A DNA stretch of 8,446 nt from Desulfurococcales archaeon (GTDB taxonomy: Archaea; Thermoproteota; Thermoprotei_A; Sulfolobales; NBVN01): NCBI GenBank assembly GCA_021158735.1, contig JAGGUC010000103.1, positions 1 to 8,446 on the forward strand, in the 5' to 3' direction. Under the pieces are notes generated by a model that had not been told where the DNA came from, did not search any database, and saw nothing but the letters and a program-made list of their open reading frames with translations. The translations under genes and the position numbers were made by a program. This document shows, piece after piece, positions 1 through 5,677 of this stretch (position 1 is the stretch's first letter; each line of letters opens with the position of its first letter).

Positions 1-875
1 GGACAGACAACCTAGAGGCAGTGATCAAGGCCAATTTCCTCTGCAATGAACTAGGCTTAGACACGATCAGCATGGGGCATGTAATAGGTACGTTCATGGA
101 GCTTGTTGAGGCAGGTAAGGTACCTGAGGAGAAGCTCAGGGGCCTCAAAGCCGAGTGGGGCACACCTGAAGCTCTAGTCGAGCTCACCTGGAGAACTGCC
201 TATAGGTCAGGCATAGGTGACGAACTAGCCGAGGGTGCTGAGAGGCTGGCCCGGAAGTACGGAGCCCCAGAACTAGCCATGACTGTAAGAGGGCAGGAAC
301 TCCCGGCCTACGACCCGAGGGGTGCTCAGGGCCATGGACTGGCTTACGCGACAAGCAACCGCGGCGGCTGCCACCTGAGGGCATACATAATATCACCTGA
401 GGTTCTAGGGGTCCCATCACTCGTCGACAGGTTTAAGACTGAGGGCAAGGTAGCACTAGTAAAGGAATTCCAGGACGTATTCGCTGTAATTGACTCAATG
501 ATCGTCTGTAAGTTCTCGTGCTTCGCTGTATGGGATGAGGAGTACGCAGAAATAATAAGCACCGTCACGGGCTGGGACGTCAGTAAGGACGAGGTCCACA
601 AGATAGGTGAGAGAATATGGAATGCTGAGAGAGTATTCAACGTACTCAGCTTCGGCGACGGCAGGGAGTACGACACACTCCCGAAGAGGCTCCTAGAGGA
701 GCCCATGCCTGAAGGACCCTCCAAGGGCTACGTAACTAAACTCAGTGAAATGCTGGATGAGTACTACAGAATCCGCGGGTGGGTTGACGGCAGACCAACG
801 AGAGCTAAGCTAGAGGAGCTAGGACTTAAGTGGCTGGCTAATAGACTAGAGGAGGAGGGCCTCCTACCAGCTTGA
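1..875 (+). CDS. aor: Aldehyde:ferredoxin oxidoreductase, C-terminal part (5' end outside window)
   Basis: Tungsten-pterin enzyme that oxidises aldehydes to carboxylic acids and passes electrons to ferredoxin in the cytoplasm. The reading frame is open from base 3, so the gene starts upstream; about 290 of the usual ~600 residues are visible. The C-terminal pterin/[4Fe-4S] motifs of the family can be seen: CNELGLDTISMG near the start (the first DxxGL(C/D) pterin motif, with N in place of the first D) and DSMIVCKF at bases 492-515 (the second motif, whose Cys is the fourth cluster ligand in the Pyrococcus enzyme). Also typical are SNRGGCHLRA and GERIWNAERVFNV. The CxxCxxxC cluster ligands lie before the window. 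The frame is intact to TGA at 873-875. Which AOR subfamily (AOR, FOR, GAPOR, WOR) it belongs to cannot be decided from this half. The next gene starts about 145 bases downstream with its own likely promoter. Confidence 0.93.
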   Translation, partial: TDNLEAVIKANFLCNELGLDTISMGHVIGTFMELVEAGKVPEEKLRGLKAEWGTPEALVELTWRTAYRSGIGDELAEGAERLARKYGAPELAMTVRGQELPAYDPRGAQGHGLAYATSNRGGCHLRAYIISPEVLGVPSLVDRFKTEGKVALVKEFQDVFAVIDSMIVCKFSCFAVWDEEYAEIISTVTGWDVSKDEVHKIGERIWNAERVFNVLSFGDGREYDTLPKRLLEEPMPEGPSKGYVTKLSEMLDEYYRIRGWVDGRPTRAKLEELGLKWLANRLEEEGLLPA

Positions 876-910
876 CTCAGCCGTAGTGCACGGACACACC
901 CTAAATCCAA

Positions 911-922
911 GCTATTTTTCCA
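911..922 (+). terminator. T-tract downstream of the aldehyde oxidoreductase gene
   Basis: A run of five T (915-919) lies about 40 bases after the stop codon, in a stretch without genes. Archaeal termination typically uses such U-tracts without a hairpin. Weak evidence, based on position and composition only. Confidence 0.35.
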
Positions 923-963
923 CGAACACTCCGATAACCGGCAGAGCCTAGTTCTAGCACCTA

Positions 964-1017
964 ATACTTAAATTACCTACCTCAAACCTAATTCCTTGAA
1001 GTATTCTAAGGTGCTGG
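964..1017 (+). promoter_or_regulatory. Probable TATA box and ribosome-binding site of the ferritin-VIT1 gene
   Basis: TACTTAAATTA (965-975) resembles a crenarchaeal TATA element and sits about 50 bases before the ATG at 1020, placing transcription start near 996. AAGGTG (1009-1014) lies 5 bases before that ATG and is a good Shine-Dalgarno match. This favours ATG 1020 over the TTG at 996. The promoter appears intact although the gene behind it is broken. Confidence 0.45.
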
Positions 1018-1019
1018 TT

Positions 1020-2123
1020 ATGGCGACCACGAAGTCAGTAATTAATTACGCTAAGGAGGCATTGCTTGATGAGCTGTACGCAGCAGCTATCTGCAGCAGG
1101 CTGGCTGATCACTACGAGGACAGGATCTCTCCAGAAAGTTCAGGGAGCTTGCTGAAATGGAGAAGAACCATGCATGGTTCTGGTCAGAGTTCCTGGGGAG
1201 GAGGGAGGTCAGTACTGAAGGGTGAAGGTGAGTAGGCTGAAGGTTTCGTTCTGGGTTCTCTTATTTAAGATGCTCGGGCTCGGCCTTACATTCAAGATCT
1301 TGGAGTCGAGCGAGCGTAAGGCTATAGAGATGTACTCTGAGATACTCGACAGTAAGGAATTGAGTAGTGAGGAGAGGGAAGTGCTTAAGAAAGTGCTGAG
1401 GACGAGCTATACACATTCGCTGAAGAAGAGTCCAGGTTCAAGGAGTTCATCAACCACATCATGGACGCCGTCCTAGGTATGAATGACAGCTTAGTTGAGG
1501 TACTGTCAGTCTCCGCAAGACTTGCAGGAGCTTACGGAGACCCCCTCTACGTAGCGCTGGGCGGGCTCATCGTAGGTATCGGCGGCGCCCTATCCATGGG
1601 TATTGGAGCATTCACCAGCGTAAGAGCTCAGAAGCAGGTCAGGCTGGGAGTGCTCACGAGGCTCAGGGTAGCCGCTAAATACGCTGCACACATACTCATT
1701 GAGAAGGTAACTAAGTACATGGTGAGGAGGGGACTTAGGGAGGAGACAGCCAGGGTAATTGCTGAGGAAGCAAGGAGGAGGGGAGTCCTAGATAAGGTTG
1801 TGGCTGAGGAAGAGTACGGCATCAGGGAGGAGAGGATGGAGAACCCGCTCGGAGCTGGAATATACACGGGGCTGTTCTACGCTGTCGGTGCTTTCGTGCC
1901 TTTGACACCCTACTTCGCAATGATGCCTGTCTCGGCGGCACTTCCTGCATCATTTATTATGGCGGCCCTCATGCTAGGAATAATGGGCTTCCTGATCGCT
2001 ACCACCGCAGAATTGAGCATCAGGGTCAAGGTAATTGAGTTAATTCTAGCGGGTCTCGGGTCAGCTGCTGTGACTTACGCTATAGGCAGACTTGCTTCAT
2101 TGCTTCTAGGTATAAATCCCTGA
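1020..2123 (+). pseudogene. Ferritin-like + VIT1/CCC1 membrane fusion protein, interrupted by three frameshifts
   Basis: The unbroken form would be a ferritin-like (rubrerythrin/MbfA-type) domain fused to a VIT1 iron/manganese-transporter domain, about 368 residues. Reading runs in frame 3 from ATG 1020, moves to another frame near 1124 (restoring DRDLSRKFRELAEMEKNHA), again near 1221 (EGVKVSRLKV), and again near 1398 (VLEDELYTFAEEESRF). It then continues to TGA 2121-2123. Each step is repaired by adding one G to a short G run; no other change is needed. The ferritin-like part shows the ExxH helix EMEKNH and a second helix pair around SSERKAIEMYSEIL. The VIT1 part, open from 1461, shows MDAVLGMNDSLVEVLSVSA, SMGIGAFTSVRAQKQV and about five hydrophobic segments. 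The second ferritin ExxH is not clear in the repaired reading. It could be a recent pseudogene, a run of sequencing errors, or a gene now expressing only the VIT1 half from ATG 1461. Confidence 0.85.
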
Positions 2124-2165
2124 GACAGGGGTGCTATAGGGACACCAAAAGCAGTTTTATTATAC
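2118..2165 (+). terminator. Possible terminator of the ferritin-VIT1 gene
   Basis: CCCTG (2118-2122) and CAGGG (2126-2130) form a short perfect inverted repeat over the stop codon. A TTTTATTATA tract follows at 2155-2164. This is a plausible end of transcription, but the stem is only 5 bp. The remaining bases to 2297 are AT-rich, with two TAATTAATT copies (about 2164 and 2199) and no gene that I can see. Confidence 0.35.
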
Positions 2166-2297
2166 TAATTAATTCGGTGCCACTGCCTCACCACATAATT
2201 AATTACACTACCAACATAACTACAGAATTATGGATGCAGAGTAAGAATAATCGCATAAGACACTGCAGGCCCCACAGCAGATTAAGATTTTAGAAAA

Positions 2298-3098
2298 TCA
2301 AAACTTAACCCTAAGCAAGTACACTATGGTTGCAATTGAGGAAAATATAGCCAGAATAGCGAATAGCGGAACCAGAGTATTCATGACAAACTGCCGTGTC
2401 TTCACTGCCTCATTAGGAACGTATTCCACCATGCTTATGGGCTGATTATTCCCCTTGCTTGCTTTAATGAATATGTGGTAGTGAATTCCCTGCTGACCAC
2501 TATCATCCAGAGACTTCTTCGTCACGGAAGCACTGTACATCTCATCGATAAGAACTTCCGATGGCCTAAATCGTAGCTCCTCTCCAACCCGCTTTAAGGG
2601 TATTTTAATAAGTAGTGGCGACCACGGTCTTACCGATACTAGGGGCTCCCTAGAATTATCATCAAACACATTACTGATTACCATTAAGGAATTAAATGAC
2701 GGAATAAAGACCAAGAATACTCCCTCACCCCCACTTATTGATAGTTCTGCAAGTACACGCTCGACTTCACCAGCATTTAACAACATACTACATGCATCGC
2801 TACTTAACTTCATGGTCTTAACTATGTACGTTCGGGAATTATTTAATCTAAGGTACGCACCCAGACTTAGGTCATATACTATCCTTCCGGGACTCATTTT
2901 GTGCCCGGAAAGTGATGCCTCCAAACCATACCCACTCAAATACACACTACTTTCATTTACTATTAAGTCCACTGAGAATGAAATGTCAGGGTATCCTCTC
3001 AGAATCTCTGCAGACTTCAAATAGAGCACAGCCGTAACTACTCCCAATACCAGGAGACATATCATTAGAACACACACTAGCACTGCAAAAGCACGCAT
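2298..3098 (-). CDS. Unrecognised membrane-anchored protein with a large extracytoplasmic domain
   Basis: I do not recognise the family. The 266-residue product has an N-terminal hydrophobic segment (about residues 3-27, AFAVLVCVLMICLLVLGVV), then about 200 polar residues rich in S, N and V, and a second membrane segment close to the C-terminus (TLVPLFAILAIFSSIATIVYLL) followed by the short basic tail RVKF. This suggests both ends in the cytoplasm and a beta-rich domain outside. No Cys motif or catalytic signature is evident. I chose ATG 3098 over GTG 3110 because AGGTG at 3112-3108 is a ribosome-binding site 9 bases upstream of the ATG and overlaps the GTG. A strong TATA-like box at 3147-3134 implies a leader of about 16 bases. 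It diverges from a decayed secreted-protein gene, and both are more AT-rich than the flanking genes, which suggests acquired or poorly conserved DNA. The frame is fully open, so it may be functional. Confidence 0.7.
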   Translation of the reverse strand: MRAFAVLVCVLMICLLVLGVVTAVLYLKSAEILRGYPDISFSVDLIVNESSVYLSGYGLEASLSGHKMSPGRIVYDLSLGAYLRLNNSRTYIVKTMKLSSDACSMLLNAGEVERVLAELSISGGEGVFLVFIPSFNSLMVISNVFDDNSREPLVSVRPWSPLLIKIPLKRVGEELRFRPSEVLIDEMYSASVTKKSLDDSGQQGIHYHIFIKASKGNNQPISMVEYVPNEAVKTRQFVMNTLVPLFAILAIFSSIATIVYLLRVKF

Positions 3099-3133
3099 CT
3101 TTAATCGCACCTAGTCTAATGAAAAATTATCCC

Positions 3134-3147
3134 CCTATTTATAATTT
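3134..3147 (-). promoter_or_regulatory. TATA-type promoter element of the membrane-protein gene
   Basis: On the minus strand this reads AAATTATAAATAGG, a strong archaeal TATA box. Its centre is about 26 bases before the expected start near 3114, which gives a short leader containing AGGTG before ATG 3098. It is the mirror copy of the box at 3179-3192. Confidence 0.6.
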
Positions 3148-3178
3148 TTTCCATTGCTCATCAACAGTAAAAGAAAAT

Positions 3179-3192
3179 AAATTATAAATAGG
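3179..3192 (+). promoter_or_regulatory. TATA-type promoter element of the decayed secreted-protein gene
   Basis: AAATTATAAATAGG lies about 41 bases before ATG 3226. Transcription would start near 3211, just ahead of AAGGT (3214-3218), which is 7 bases before the ATG. All initiation signals are therefore preserved although the gene behind them is broken. Confidence 0.55.
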
Positions 3193-3225
3193 TGCTAATC
3201 ACACCTAGGACTGAAGGTAAAAGAA

Positions 3226-3846
3226 ATGCACCTTCGATTTAGTTATGTGATATTTTTGATAACACTAGCTATTGCTGTTTTAGCGGTTCCAGCACTCAAT
3301 GTATCTAAGCAAACAATGATGTGCTCGATAATACTAGTAATTTAAGCAAGGCCATTAATCAATATTAGATAGTGCCCAAATTATCTACGAGTAGAATTAG
3401 CAAGAATTTCATGGTTATGATACATAACCTCACTGACGCCCAATCAAAGAAACATAGCAATTTAGTATTTGTAGGTAAAGTTGTATATAAGGTAAAATTG
3501 ACTGATATTAGGGTGCCTTTAATTTATGGATTACCCCTAAGCTCTAGGTATTCAAGAGTACATTATCACAGTAATAGATTTAGATAACGGATTTGCTGGA
3601 GGAGAGATCGTTAGATTAGAGCCCCGAAATCTGACTAATTACTATAGGGTACCTATAGAATTAACAACTAAGGTCGACACAACTTCTGTTAAGTCTGGGA
3701 CAAATAATGCTTACATTAATGATATTTATTCTAGAGAGGCTTTTGTTCTTCCATAGAGTGGGCAGAAACATATTGTGTTGTATTTCGTGATATACGTTAA
3801 CTTTGTATTGTTGAAGCCTTTATTAATTGAGGATTGCTTTGTTTAA
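3226..3846 (+). pseudogene. Decayed gene for a secreted or membrane-anchored protein
   Basis: ATG 3226, with AAGGT upstream, opens a clear signal peptide: MHLRFSYVIFLITLAIAVLA, followed by VPALNVSKQ. The frame shifts near 3312 into NNDVLDNTSNLSKAINQY, meets an in-frame TAG at 3366-3368, and runs on through KVVYKVKLTDIRVPLIYGLP. It shifts again near 3541 into ALGIQEYIITVIDLDNGFAG, then EIVRLEPRNLTNYYRVPIEL, meets a second TAG at 3754-3756, and ends at TAA 3844-3846. Joined, these parts give about 206 residues with many N, T, V and Y, like a beta-rich extracellular domain. Each piece continues the previous one with similar composition, which is why I read it as one broken gene and not chance frames. 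The family is not recognised. It is divergent from the membrane-protein gene at 2298-3098, with which it may once have worked. Confidence 0.55.
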
Positions 3847-3848
3847 AT

Positions 3849-3977
3849 AGGTTCAGCCCGGGATGTGGGTGGGGTGAGAGAAGCCCGAAAGCCCCGTCAA
3901 TGAACCCTGAAACGAGAAGACCCCACTATACACGCATCAAAAATTATGAAAATAGCGAAGAATCAGAACGATTCTAG
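3849..3977 (+). mobile_element. Probable relic of an IS200/IS605 tnpB 3' end
   Basis: A sharply GC-rich block inside AT-rich sequence. In the frame of 3852 it reads FSPGCGWGERSPKAPSMNPE, then TRRPHYTRIKNYENSEESERF and TAG at 3975-3977. From memory, tails with an AP-x-MNPE pattern close many archaeal TnpB (OrfB) proteins; this was not checked against a database. No zinc-finger or RuvC part of TnpB is found upstream, where the frame closes at 3828-3830, so only about the last 40 codons would remain. No TnpA gene is present. The family assignment rests on this tail and on the structured GC-rich sequence beneath it. The alternative is an unrelated structured RNA or another gene fragment. Confidence 0.45.
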
Positions 3978-3980
3978 TAG
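3862..3980 (+). ncRNA. Candidate omega-RNA-like scaffold or transposon right-end structure
   Basis: GTGGGGT (3869-3875) pairs perfectly with ACCCCAC (3920-3926). Inside lie further G-run/C-run pairings (GGG at 3871-3874 with CCC at 3884-3886 or 3892-3895). A second hairpin, AGAATC (3959-3964), loop AGAAC, GATTCT (3970-3975), lies at the end of the block. In IS200/IS605 elements the guide RNA of TnpB spans the end of tnpB and the right end, which fits this arrangement. The structure is seen in the sequence; the RNA identity is inference, and no promoter is obvious. Confidence 0.3.
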
Positions 3981-4324
3981 AGACTAGTGAGACCGCTAAA
4001 TTGATGCCAGCCATTCAGCTACATTCTATAGAGGGAGTATCTGTAAATGCTAAGTTAAGGATAGGGAATTTGCTTTGCTATACTACTAACCATAGGTACC
4101 TAGCGTATCCTAGAGCACCTATTAGTGACTGAGCAAGTGACGGTGCTAAAGCAGTAGAATACTTAGATAACCAAGATACTAGTGCTGTTTCGAGTGGAAC
4201 CAAAAGATGGGTTAGAGTGTACGTTAAGTACAGGTATGAGCTATGGCATTACAGATTAGCATTGTTCGGGATAATGAAATATGCTTGCAGGAAATCATTA
4301 TTTACGCTGTCACCGTATGAGTAG
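3956..4324 (+). pseudogene. Degraded reading frame between the GC-rich block and the ferritin-like gene
   Basis: One frame (bases congruent with 3956) is open for about 120 codons except for a TGA at 4130-4132, ending at TAG 4322-4324. It reads MPAIQLHSIEGVSVNAKLRI, then GNLLCYTTNHRYLAYPRAP, then after the stop ASDGAKAVEYLDNQDTSAVS, KRWVRVYVKYRYELWHYRLA. The composition (Y, V, T, N) resembles the decayed secreted protein upstream, and it may be a continuation of it split by the GC-rich insertion. Short parallels such as SG-x-K followed by a V/Y-rich strand occur in both. It has no start signal of its own. The family is unrecognised and chance openness is possible. Confidence 0.3.
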
Positions 4325-4332
4325 TTGGTGAG
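4297..4332 (+). promoter_or_regulatory. Possible promoter and ribosome-binding site of the ferritin-like gene
   Basis: GGTGAG (4327-4332) is 5 bases before the TTG at 4338 and decides that start, because an in-frame TGA sits at 4329-4331 and there is no other start before residue 13. ATTATTTA (4297-4304) is a weak TATA candidate at a suitable distance for a short leader. Confidence 0.4.
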
Positions 4333-4337
4333 CTTGC

Positions 4338-4814
4338 TTGACAGCAGGTGACTTACTCGGGCAGGCTAAGGCGATGGCCGACAAGGAAAAGAGGTACGCT
4401 AAGGAGCTACGGGACCTCGCCGACGGGGTCAGCCACCCAGTACTCAAAGCACTCATAGCTGGCATCGCCTCAGACTCAGAGAAACACAGCATGTTCTATG
4501 AAGCGATCAAGGTGCTGCTGAGCAGTGAGTACCCACTCATGTCTCAGGAAAACCTCGACTTAATACGTGATGCTGTTCGAAGGCATACCGAGGTCGAGGC
4601 CGAGATGGTTAAATTAACTAAGAAGTGGGCTGAGGAGACAGATGATTCCAGGCTTAAGCTCATTTTAATGGCTATCCATGACGATGAGGTGAAGCACCAC
4701 AGCCTACTAGTCAGTATAGAAAGACACATTGCAAGAGCCGTAACACTTACTGAGCAGGACCTCTGGGACATGATCTGGAAGGACAGCCTCTGGCATGGGG
4801 CACCAGGAGGTTAA
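4338..4814 (+). CDS. Small ferritin-like four-helix protein
   Basis: A soluble protein of 158 residues, almost wholly alpha-helical by composition, with the spacing of a ferritin-like di-iron bundle. Candidate metal ligands are E17 or E23 in helix 1, E48/H50 (DSEKH) in helix 2, E85/E87 in helix 3 and E117/H120 (DDEVKHH) in helix 4. The second half has a standard ExxH; the first has E-x-H instead of ExxH, so the metal site may be atypical. The tail is short and rich in W and G (DMIWKDSLWHGAPGG). The start is TTG, supported by GGTGAG. The codons are GC-rich, like the flanking genes and unlike the AT-rich region before it. It may act in iron handling or peroxide/oxygen protection, but the substrate cannot be read from the sequence. 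It stands alone and converges with the transporter gene on the minus strand. Confidence 0.8.
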   Translation: MTAGDLLGQAKAMADKEKRYAKELRDLADGVSHPVLKALIAGIASDSEKHSMFYEAIKVLLSSEYPLMSQENLDLIRDAVRRHTEVEAEMVKLTKKWAEETDDSRLKLILMAIHDDEVKHHSLLVSIERHIARAVTLTEQDLWDMIWKDSLWHGAPGG

Positions 4815-4837
4815 CTCCTTAAACTAAAACCAACACG

Positions 4838-4884
4838 GACGGTCTTTTTCCTGGGGACACTACGCAGTAATTATTCTTAATTAC
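4838..4884. terminator. Terminator region between convergent genes
   Basis: TCTTTTTCC (4843-4851) is a T-tract about 30 bases after the ferritin-like gene's stop and suits its termination. GTAATTA (4867-4873) and TAATTAC (4878-4884) form a perfect 7-bp stem with loop TTCT over the stop codon of the opposing transporter gene. The hairpin could serve either strand. Confidence 0.4.
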
Positions 4885-5590
4885 CTAGCTTACTTCTTCC
4901 ATGCAATCTACTTACGTCAGCACCAGCTACAGCGCCAGTAATCCTCGGAACCCTAACATACTTCCTGACAAGCCATACACCTAAGTACACGAAGGGAGTA
5001 TCAATAAGAGCTATGACCACCTTAAATAACCATAAGCTAGCGGCCATCACGACTAGATCCCCCAGAGGAACCGCACCGTAGAACGCAATAAACGTAAATA
5101 TTGCTGAGTCGATCAGCTGGCTAACCATAGTTGACGCGTTATTCCTGACCCACAGCCACCTCCCCCTAGTCAATTCCTTCCACTTCCAGAAAGCCCATAC
5201 GTCATGGTGCTGGCTGATAACGTAGGCTATTAGTGAGGCAGCAACAATACGTGTCTGAAGCCCGAAGACCCTGTGGTAGAGTTCCTCCATAGACGGCTCC
5301 AGCGCTGGTAGGAACCAGTCCATCCACACGAGCACAAGCATGACTACCTCAGCGGCCAGACCTGCCCAGACAATGTATACTGCCTTCTTCTTCCCGTACA
5401 CCTCGTCAACAATGTCCGTTATGGGGAACGTGATGCAGTACGCTATAGTACCTGCAGGAACTACGAGACCTAAGAAGTTAGTTATCTTGACGCCAGCAGC
5501 TATATTAGCGAATACTATAGTAGCTGAAAAGACACCCGACAGTACAGCCAGTACGAGCAAGTCCCTCTCACTCATCACACCCCTGACCAT
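4877..5590 (-). CDS. yhhQ: Queuosine-precursor transporter, YhhQ/QPTR family
   Basis: Membrane protein of the COG1738/YhhQ family, which imports 7-deazaguanine precursors (preQ0, preQ1) for tRNA modification. With ATG 5590 it is 237 residues, the usual family length, with about six hydrophobic segments. Family hallmarks are ANIAAGVKI, PAGTIAYCITFPITDIVDEV followed by YGKKKA, and the C-terminal half motif RIVAASLIAYVISQHHDVWA, ELTRGRWLWVRNNASTMVSQ, LIDSAIFTFIAFYG. I chose ATG 5590 because GAGGTG (5603-5598) lies 7 bases before it. The frame also allows ATG 5614 or TTG 5644, which would add unusual polar residues. It follows queC by 87 bases on the same strand, so import and synthesis of the same base are encoded side by side. 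Which precursor is carried cannot be told. Confidence 0.88.
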   Translation of the reverse strand: MVRGVMSERDLLVLAVLSGVFSATIVFANIAAGVKITNFLGLVVPAGTIAYCITFPITDIVDEVYGKKKAVYIVWAGLAAEVVMLVLVWMDWFLPALEPSMEELYHRVFGLQTRIVAASLIAYVISQHHDVWAFWKWKELTRGRWLWVRNNASTMVSQLIDSAIFTFIAFYGAVPLGDLVVMAASLWLFKVVIALIDTPFVYLGVWLVRKYVRVPRITGAVAGADVSRLHGRSKLGN

Positions 5591-5650
5591 GCCTCCCCAC
5601 CTCAAGCCCCTCATTAACTCACTACTACACCATGATTCGGTCAAGCAGGA

Positions 5651-5663
5651 ATTAAAGATTTTC
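5651..5663 (-). promoter_or_regulatory. Possible own promoter of the transporter gene
   Basis: The minus strand reads GAAAATCTTTAAT, TATA-like, between the queC stop and the transporter. It would give a leader of about 40 bases. GTAAGTCCTTAC, a small palindrome, spans the end of queC just before it. The gene may instead be co-transcribed with queC. Confidence 0.3.
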
Positions 5664-5677
5664 GGATTAGTAAGGAC

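Larger units (their letters stand above)
3134..3192. repeat. 14-bp perfect inverted repeat carrying two divergent TATA boxes
   Basis: CCTATTTATAATTT (3134-3147) is exactly the reverse complement of AAATTATAAATAGG (3179-3192), separated by 31 bases. Each arm is a TATA element pointing outward to one of two divergent genes. The outer distances to the ribosome-binding sites and start codons are also similar on both sides (43-44 bases from box centre to start codon). Confidence 0.8.

Noticed and set aside
344..724. Minus-strand open frame of 126 codons
   Set aside because: It lies wholly opposite the aldehyde oxidoreductase gene, has a Ser/Thr-rich antisense composition and no recognisable domain.
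1120..1400. Programmed frameshifting in the ferritin-VIT1 gene
   Set aside because: Three separate shifts at different contexts without slippery heptamers or clear downstream structures do not look programmed.
2160..2210. TAATTAATT copies as a repeat array or attachment site
   Set aside because: Only two short AT-rich copies; the same word also occurs elsewhere in the window, so they are probably chance.
3366..3756. Two in-frame TAG codons (3366, 3754) as possible pyrrolysine readthrough
   Set aside because: The same stretch also needs two frame changes, so decay is the simpler reading, and nothing in the window points to pyrrolysine machinery.
3862..3912. C/D-box guide RNA in the GC-rich block (CTGA at 3906-3909)
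   Set aside because: No convincing RTGATGA C box at the right distance, and the block is longer and more strongly paired than a C/D RNA.
3911..3924. ACGAGAAGACCCC resembles a conserved 23S rRNA stretch
   Set aside because: The match is about 12 bases only; surrounding bases do not follow 23S rRNA, so it is taken as chance.
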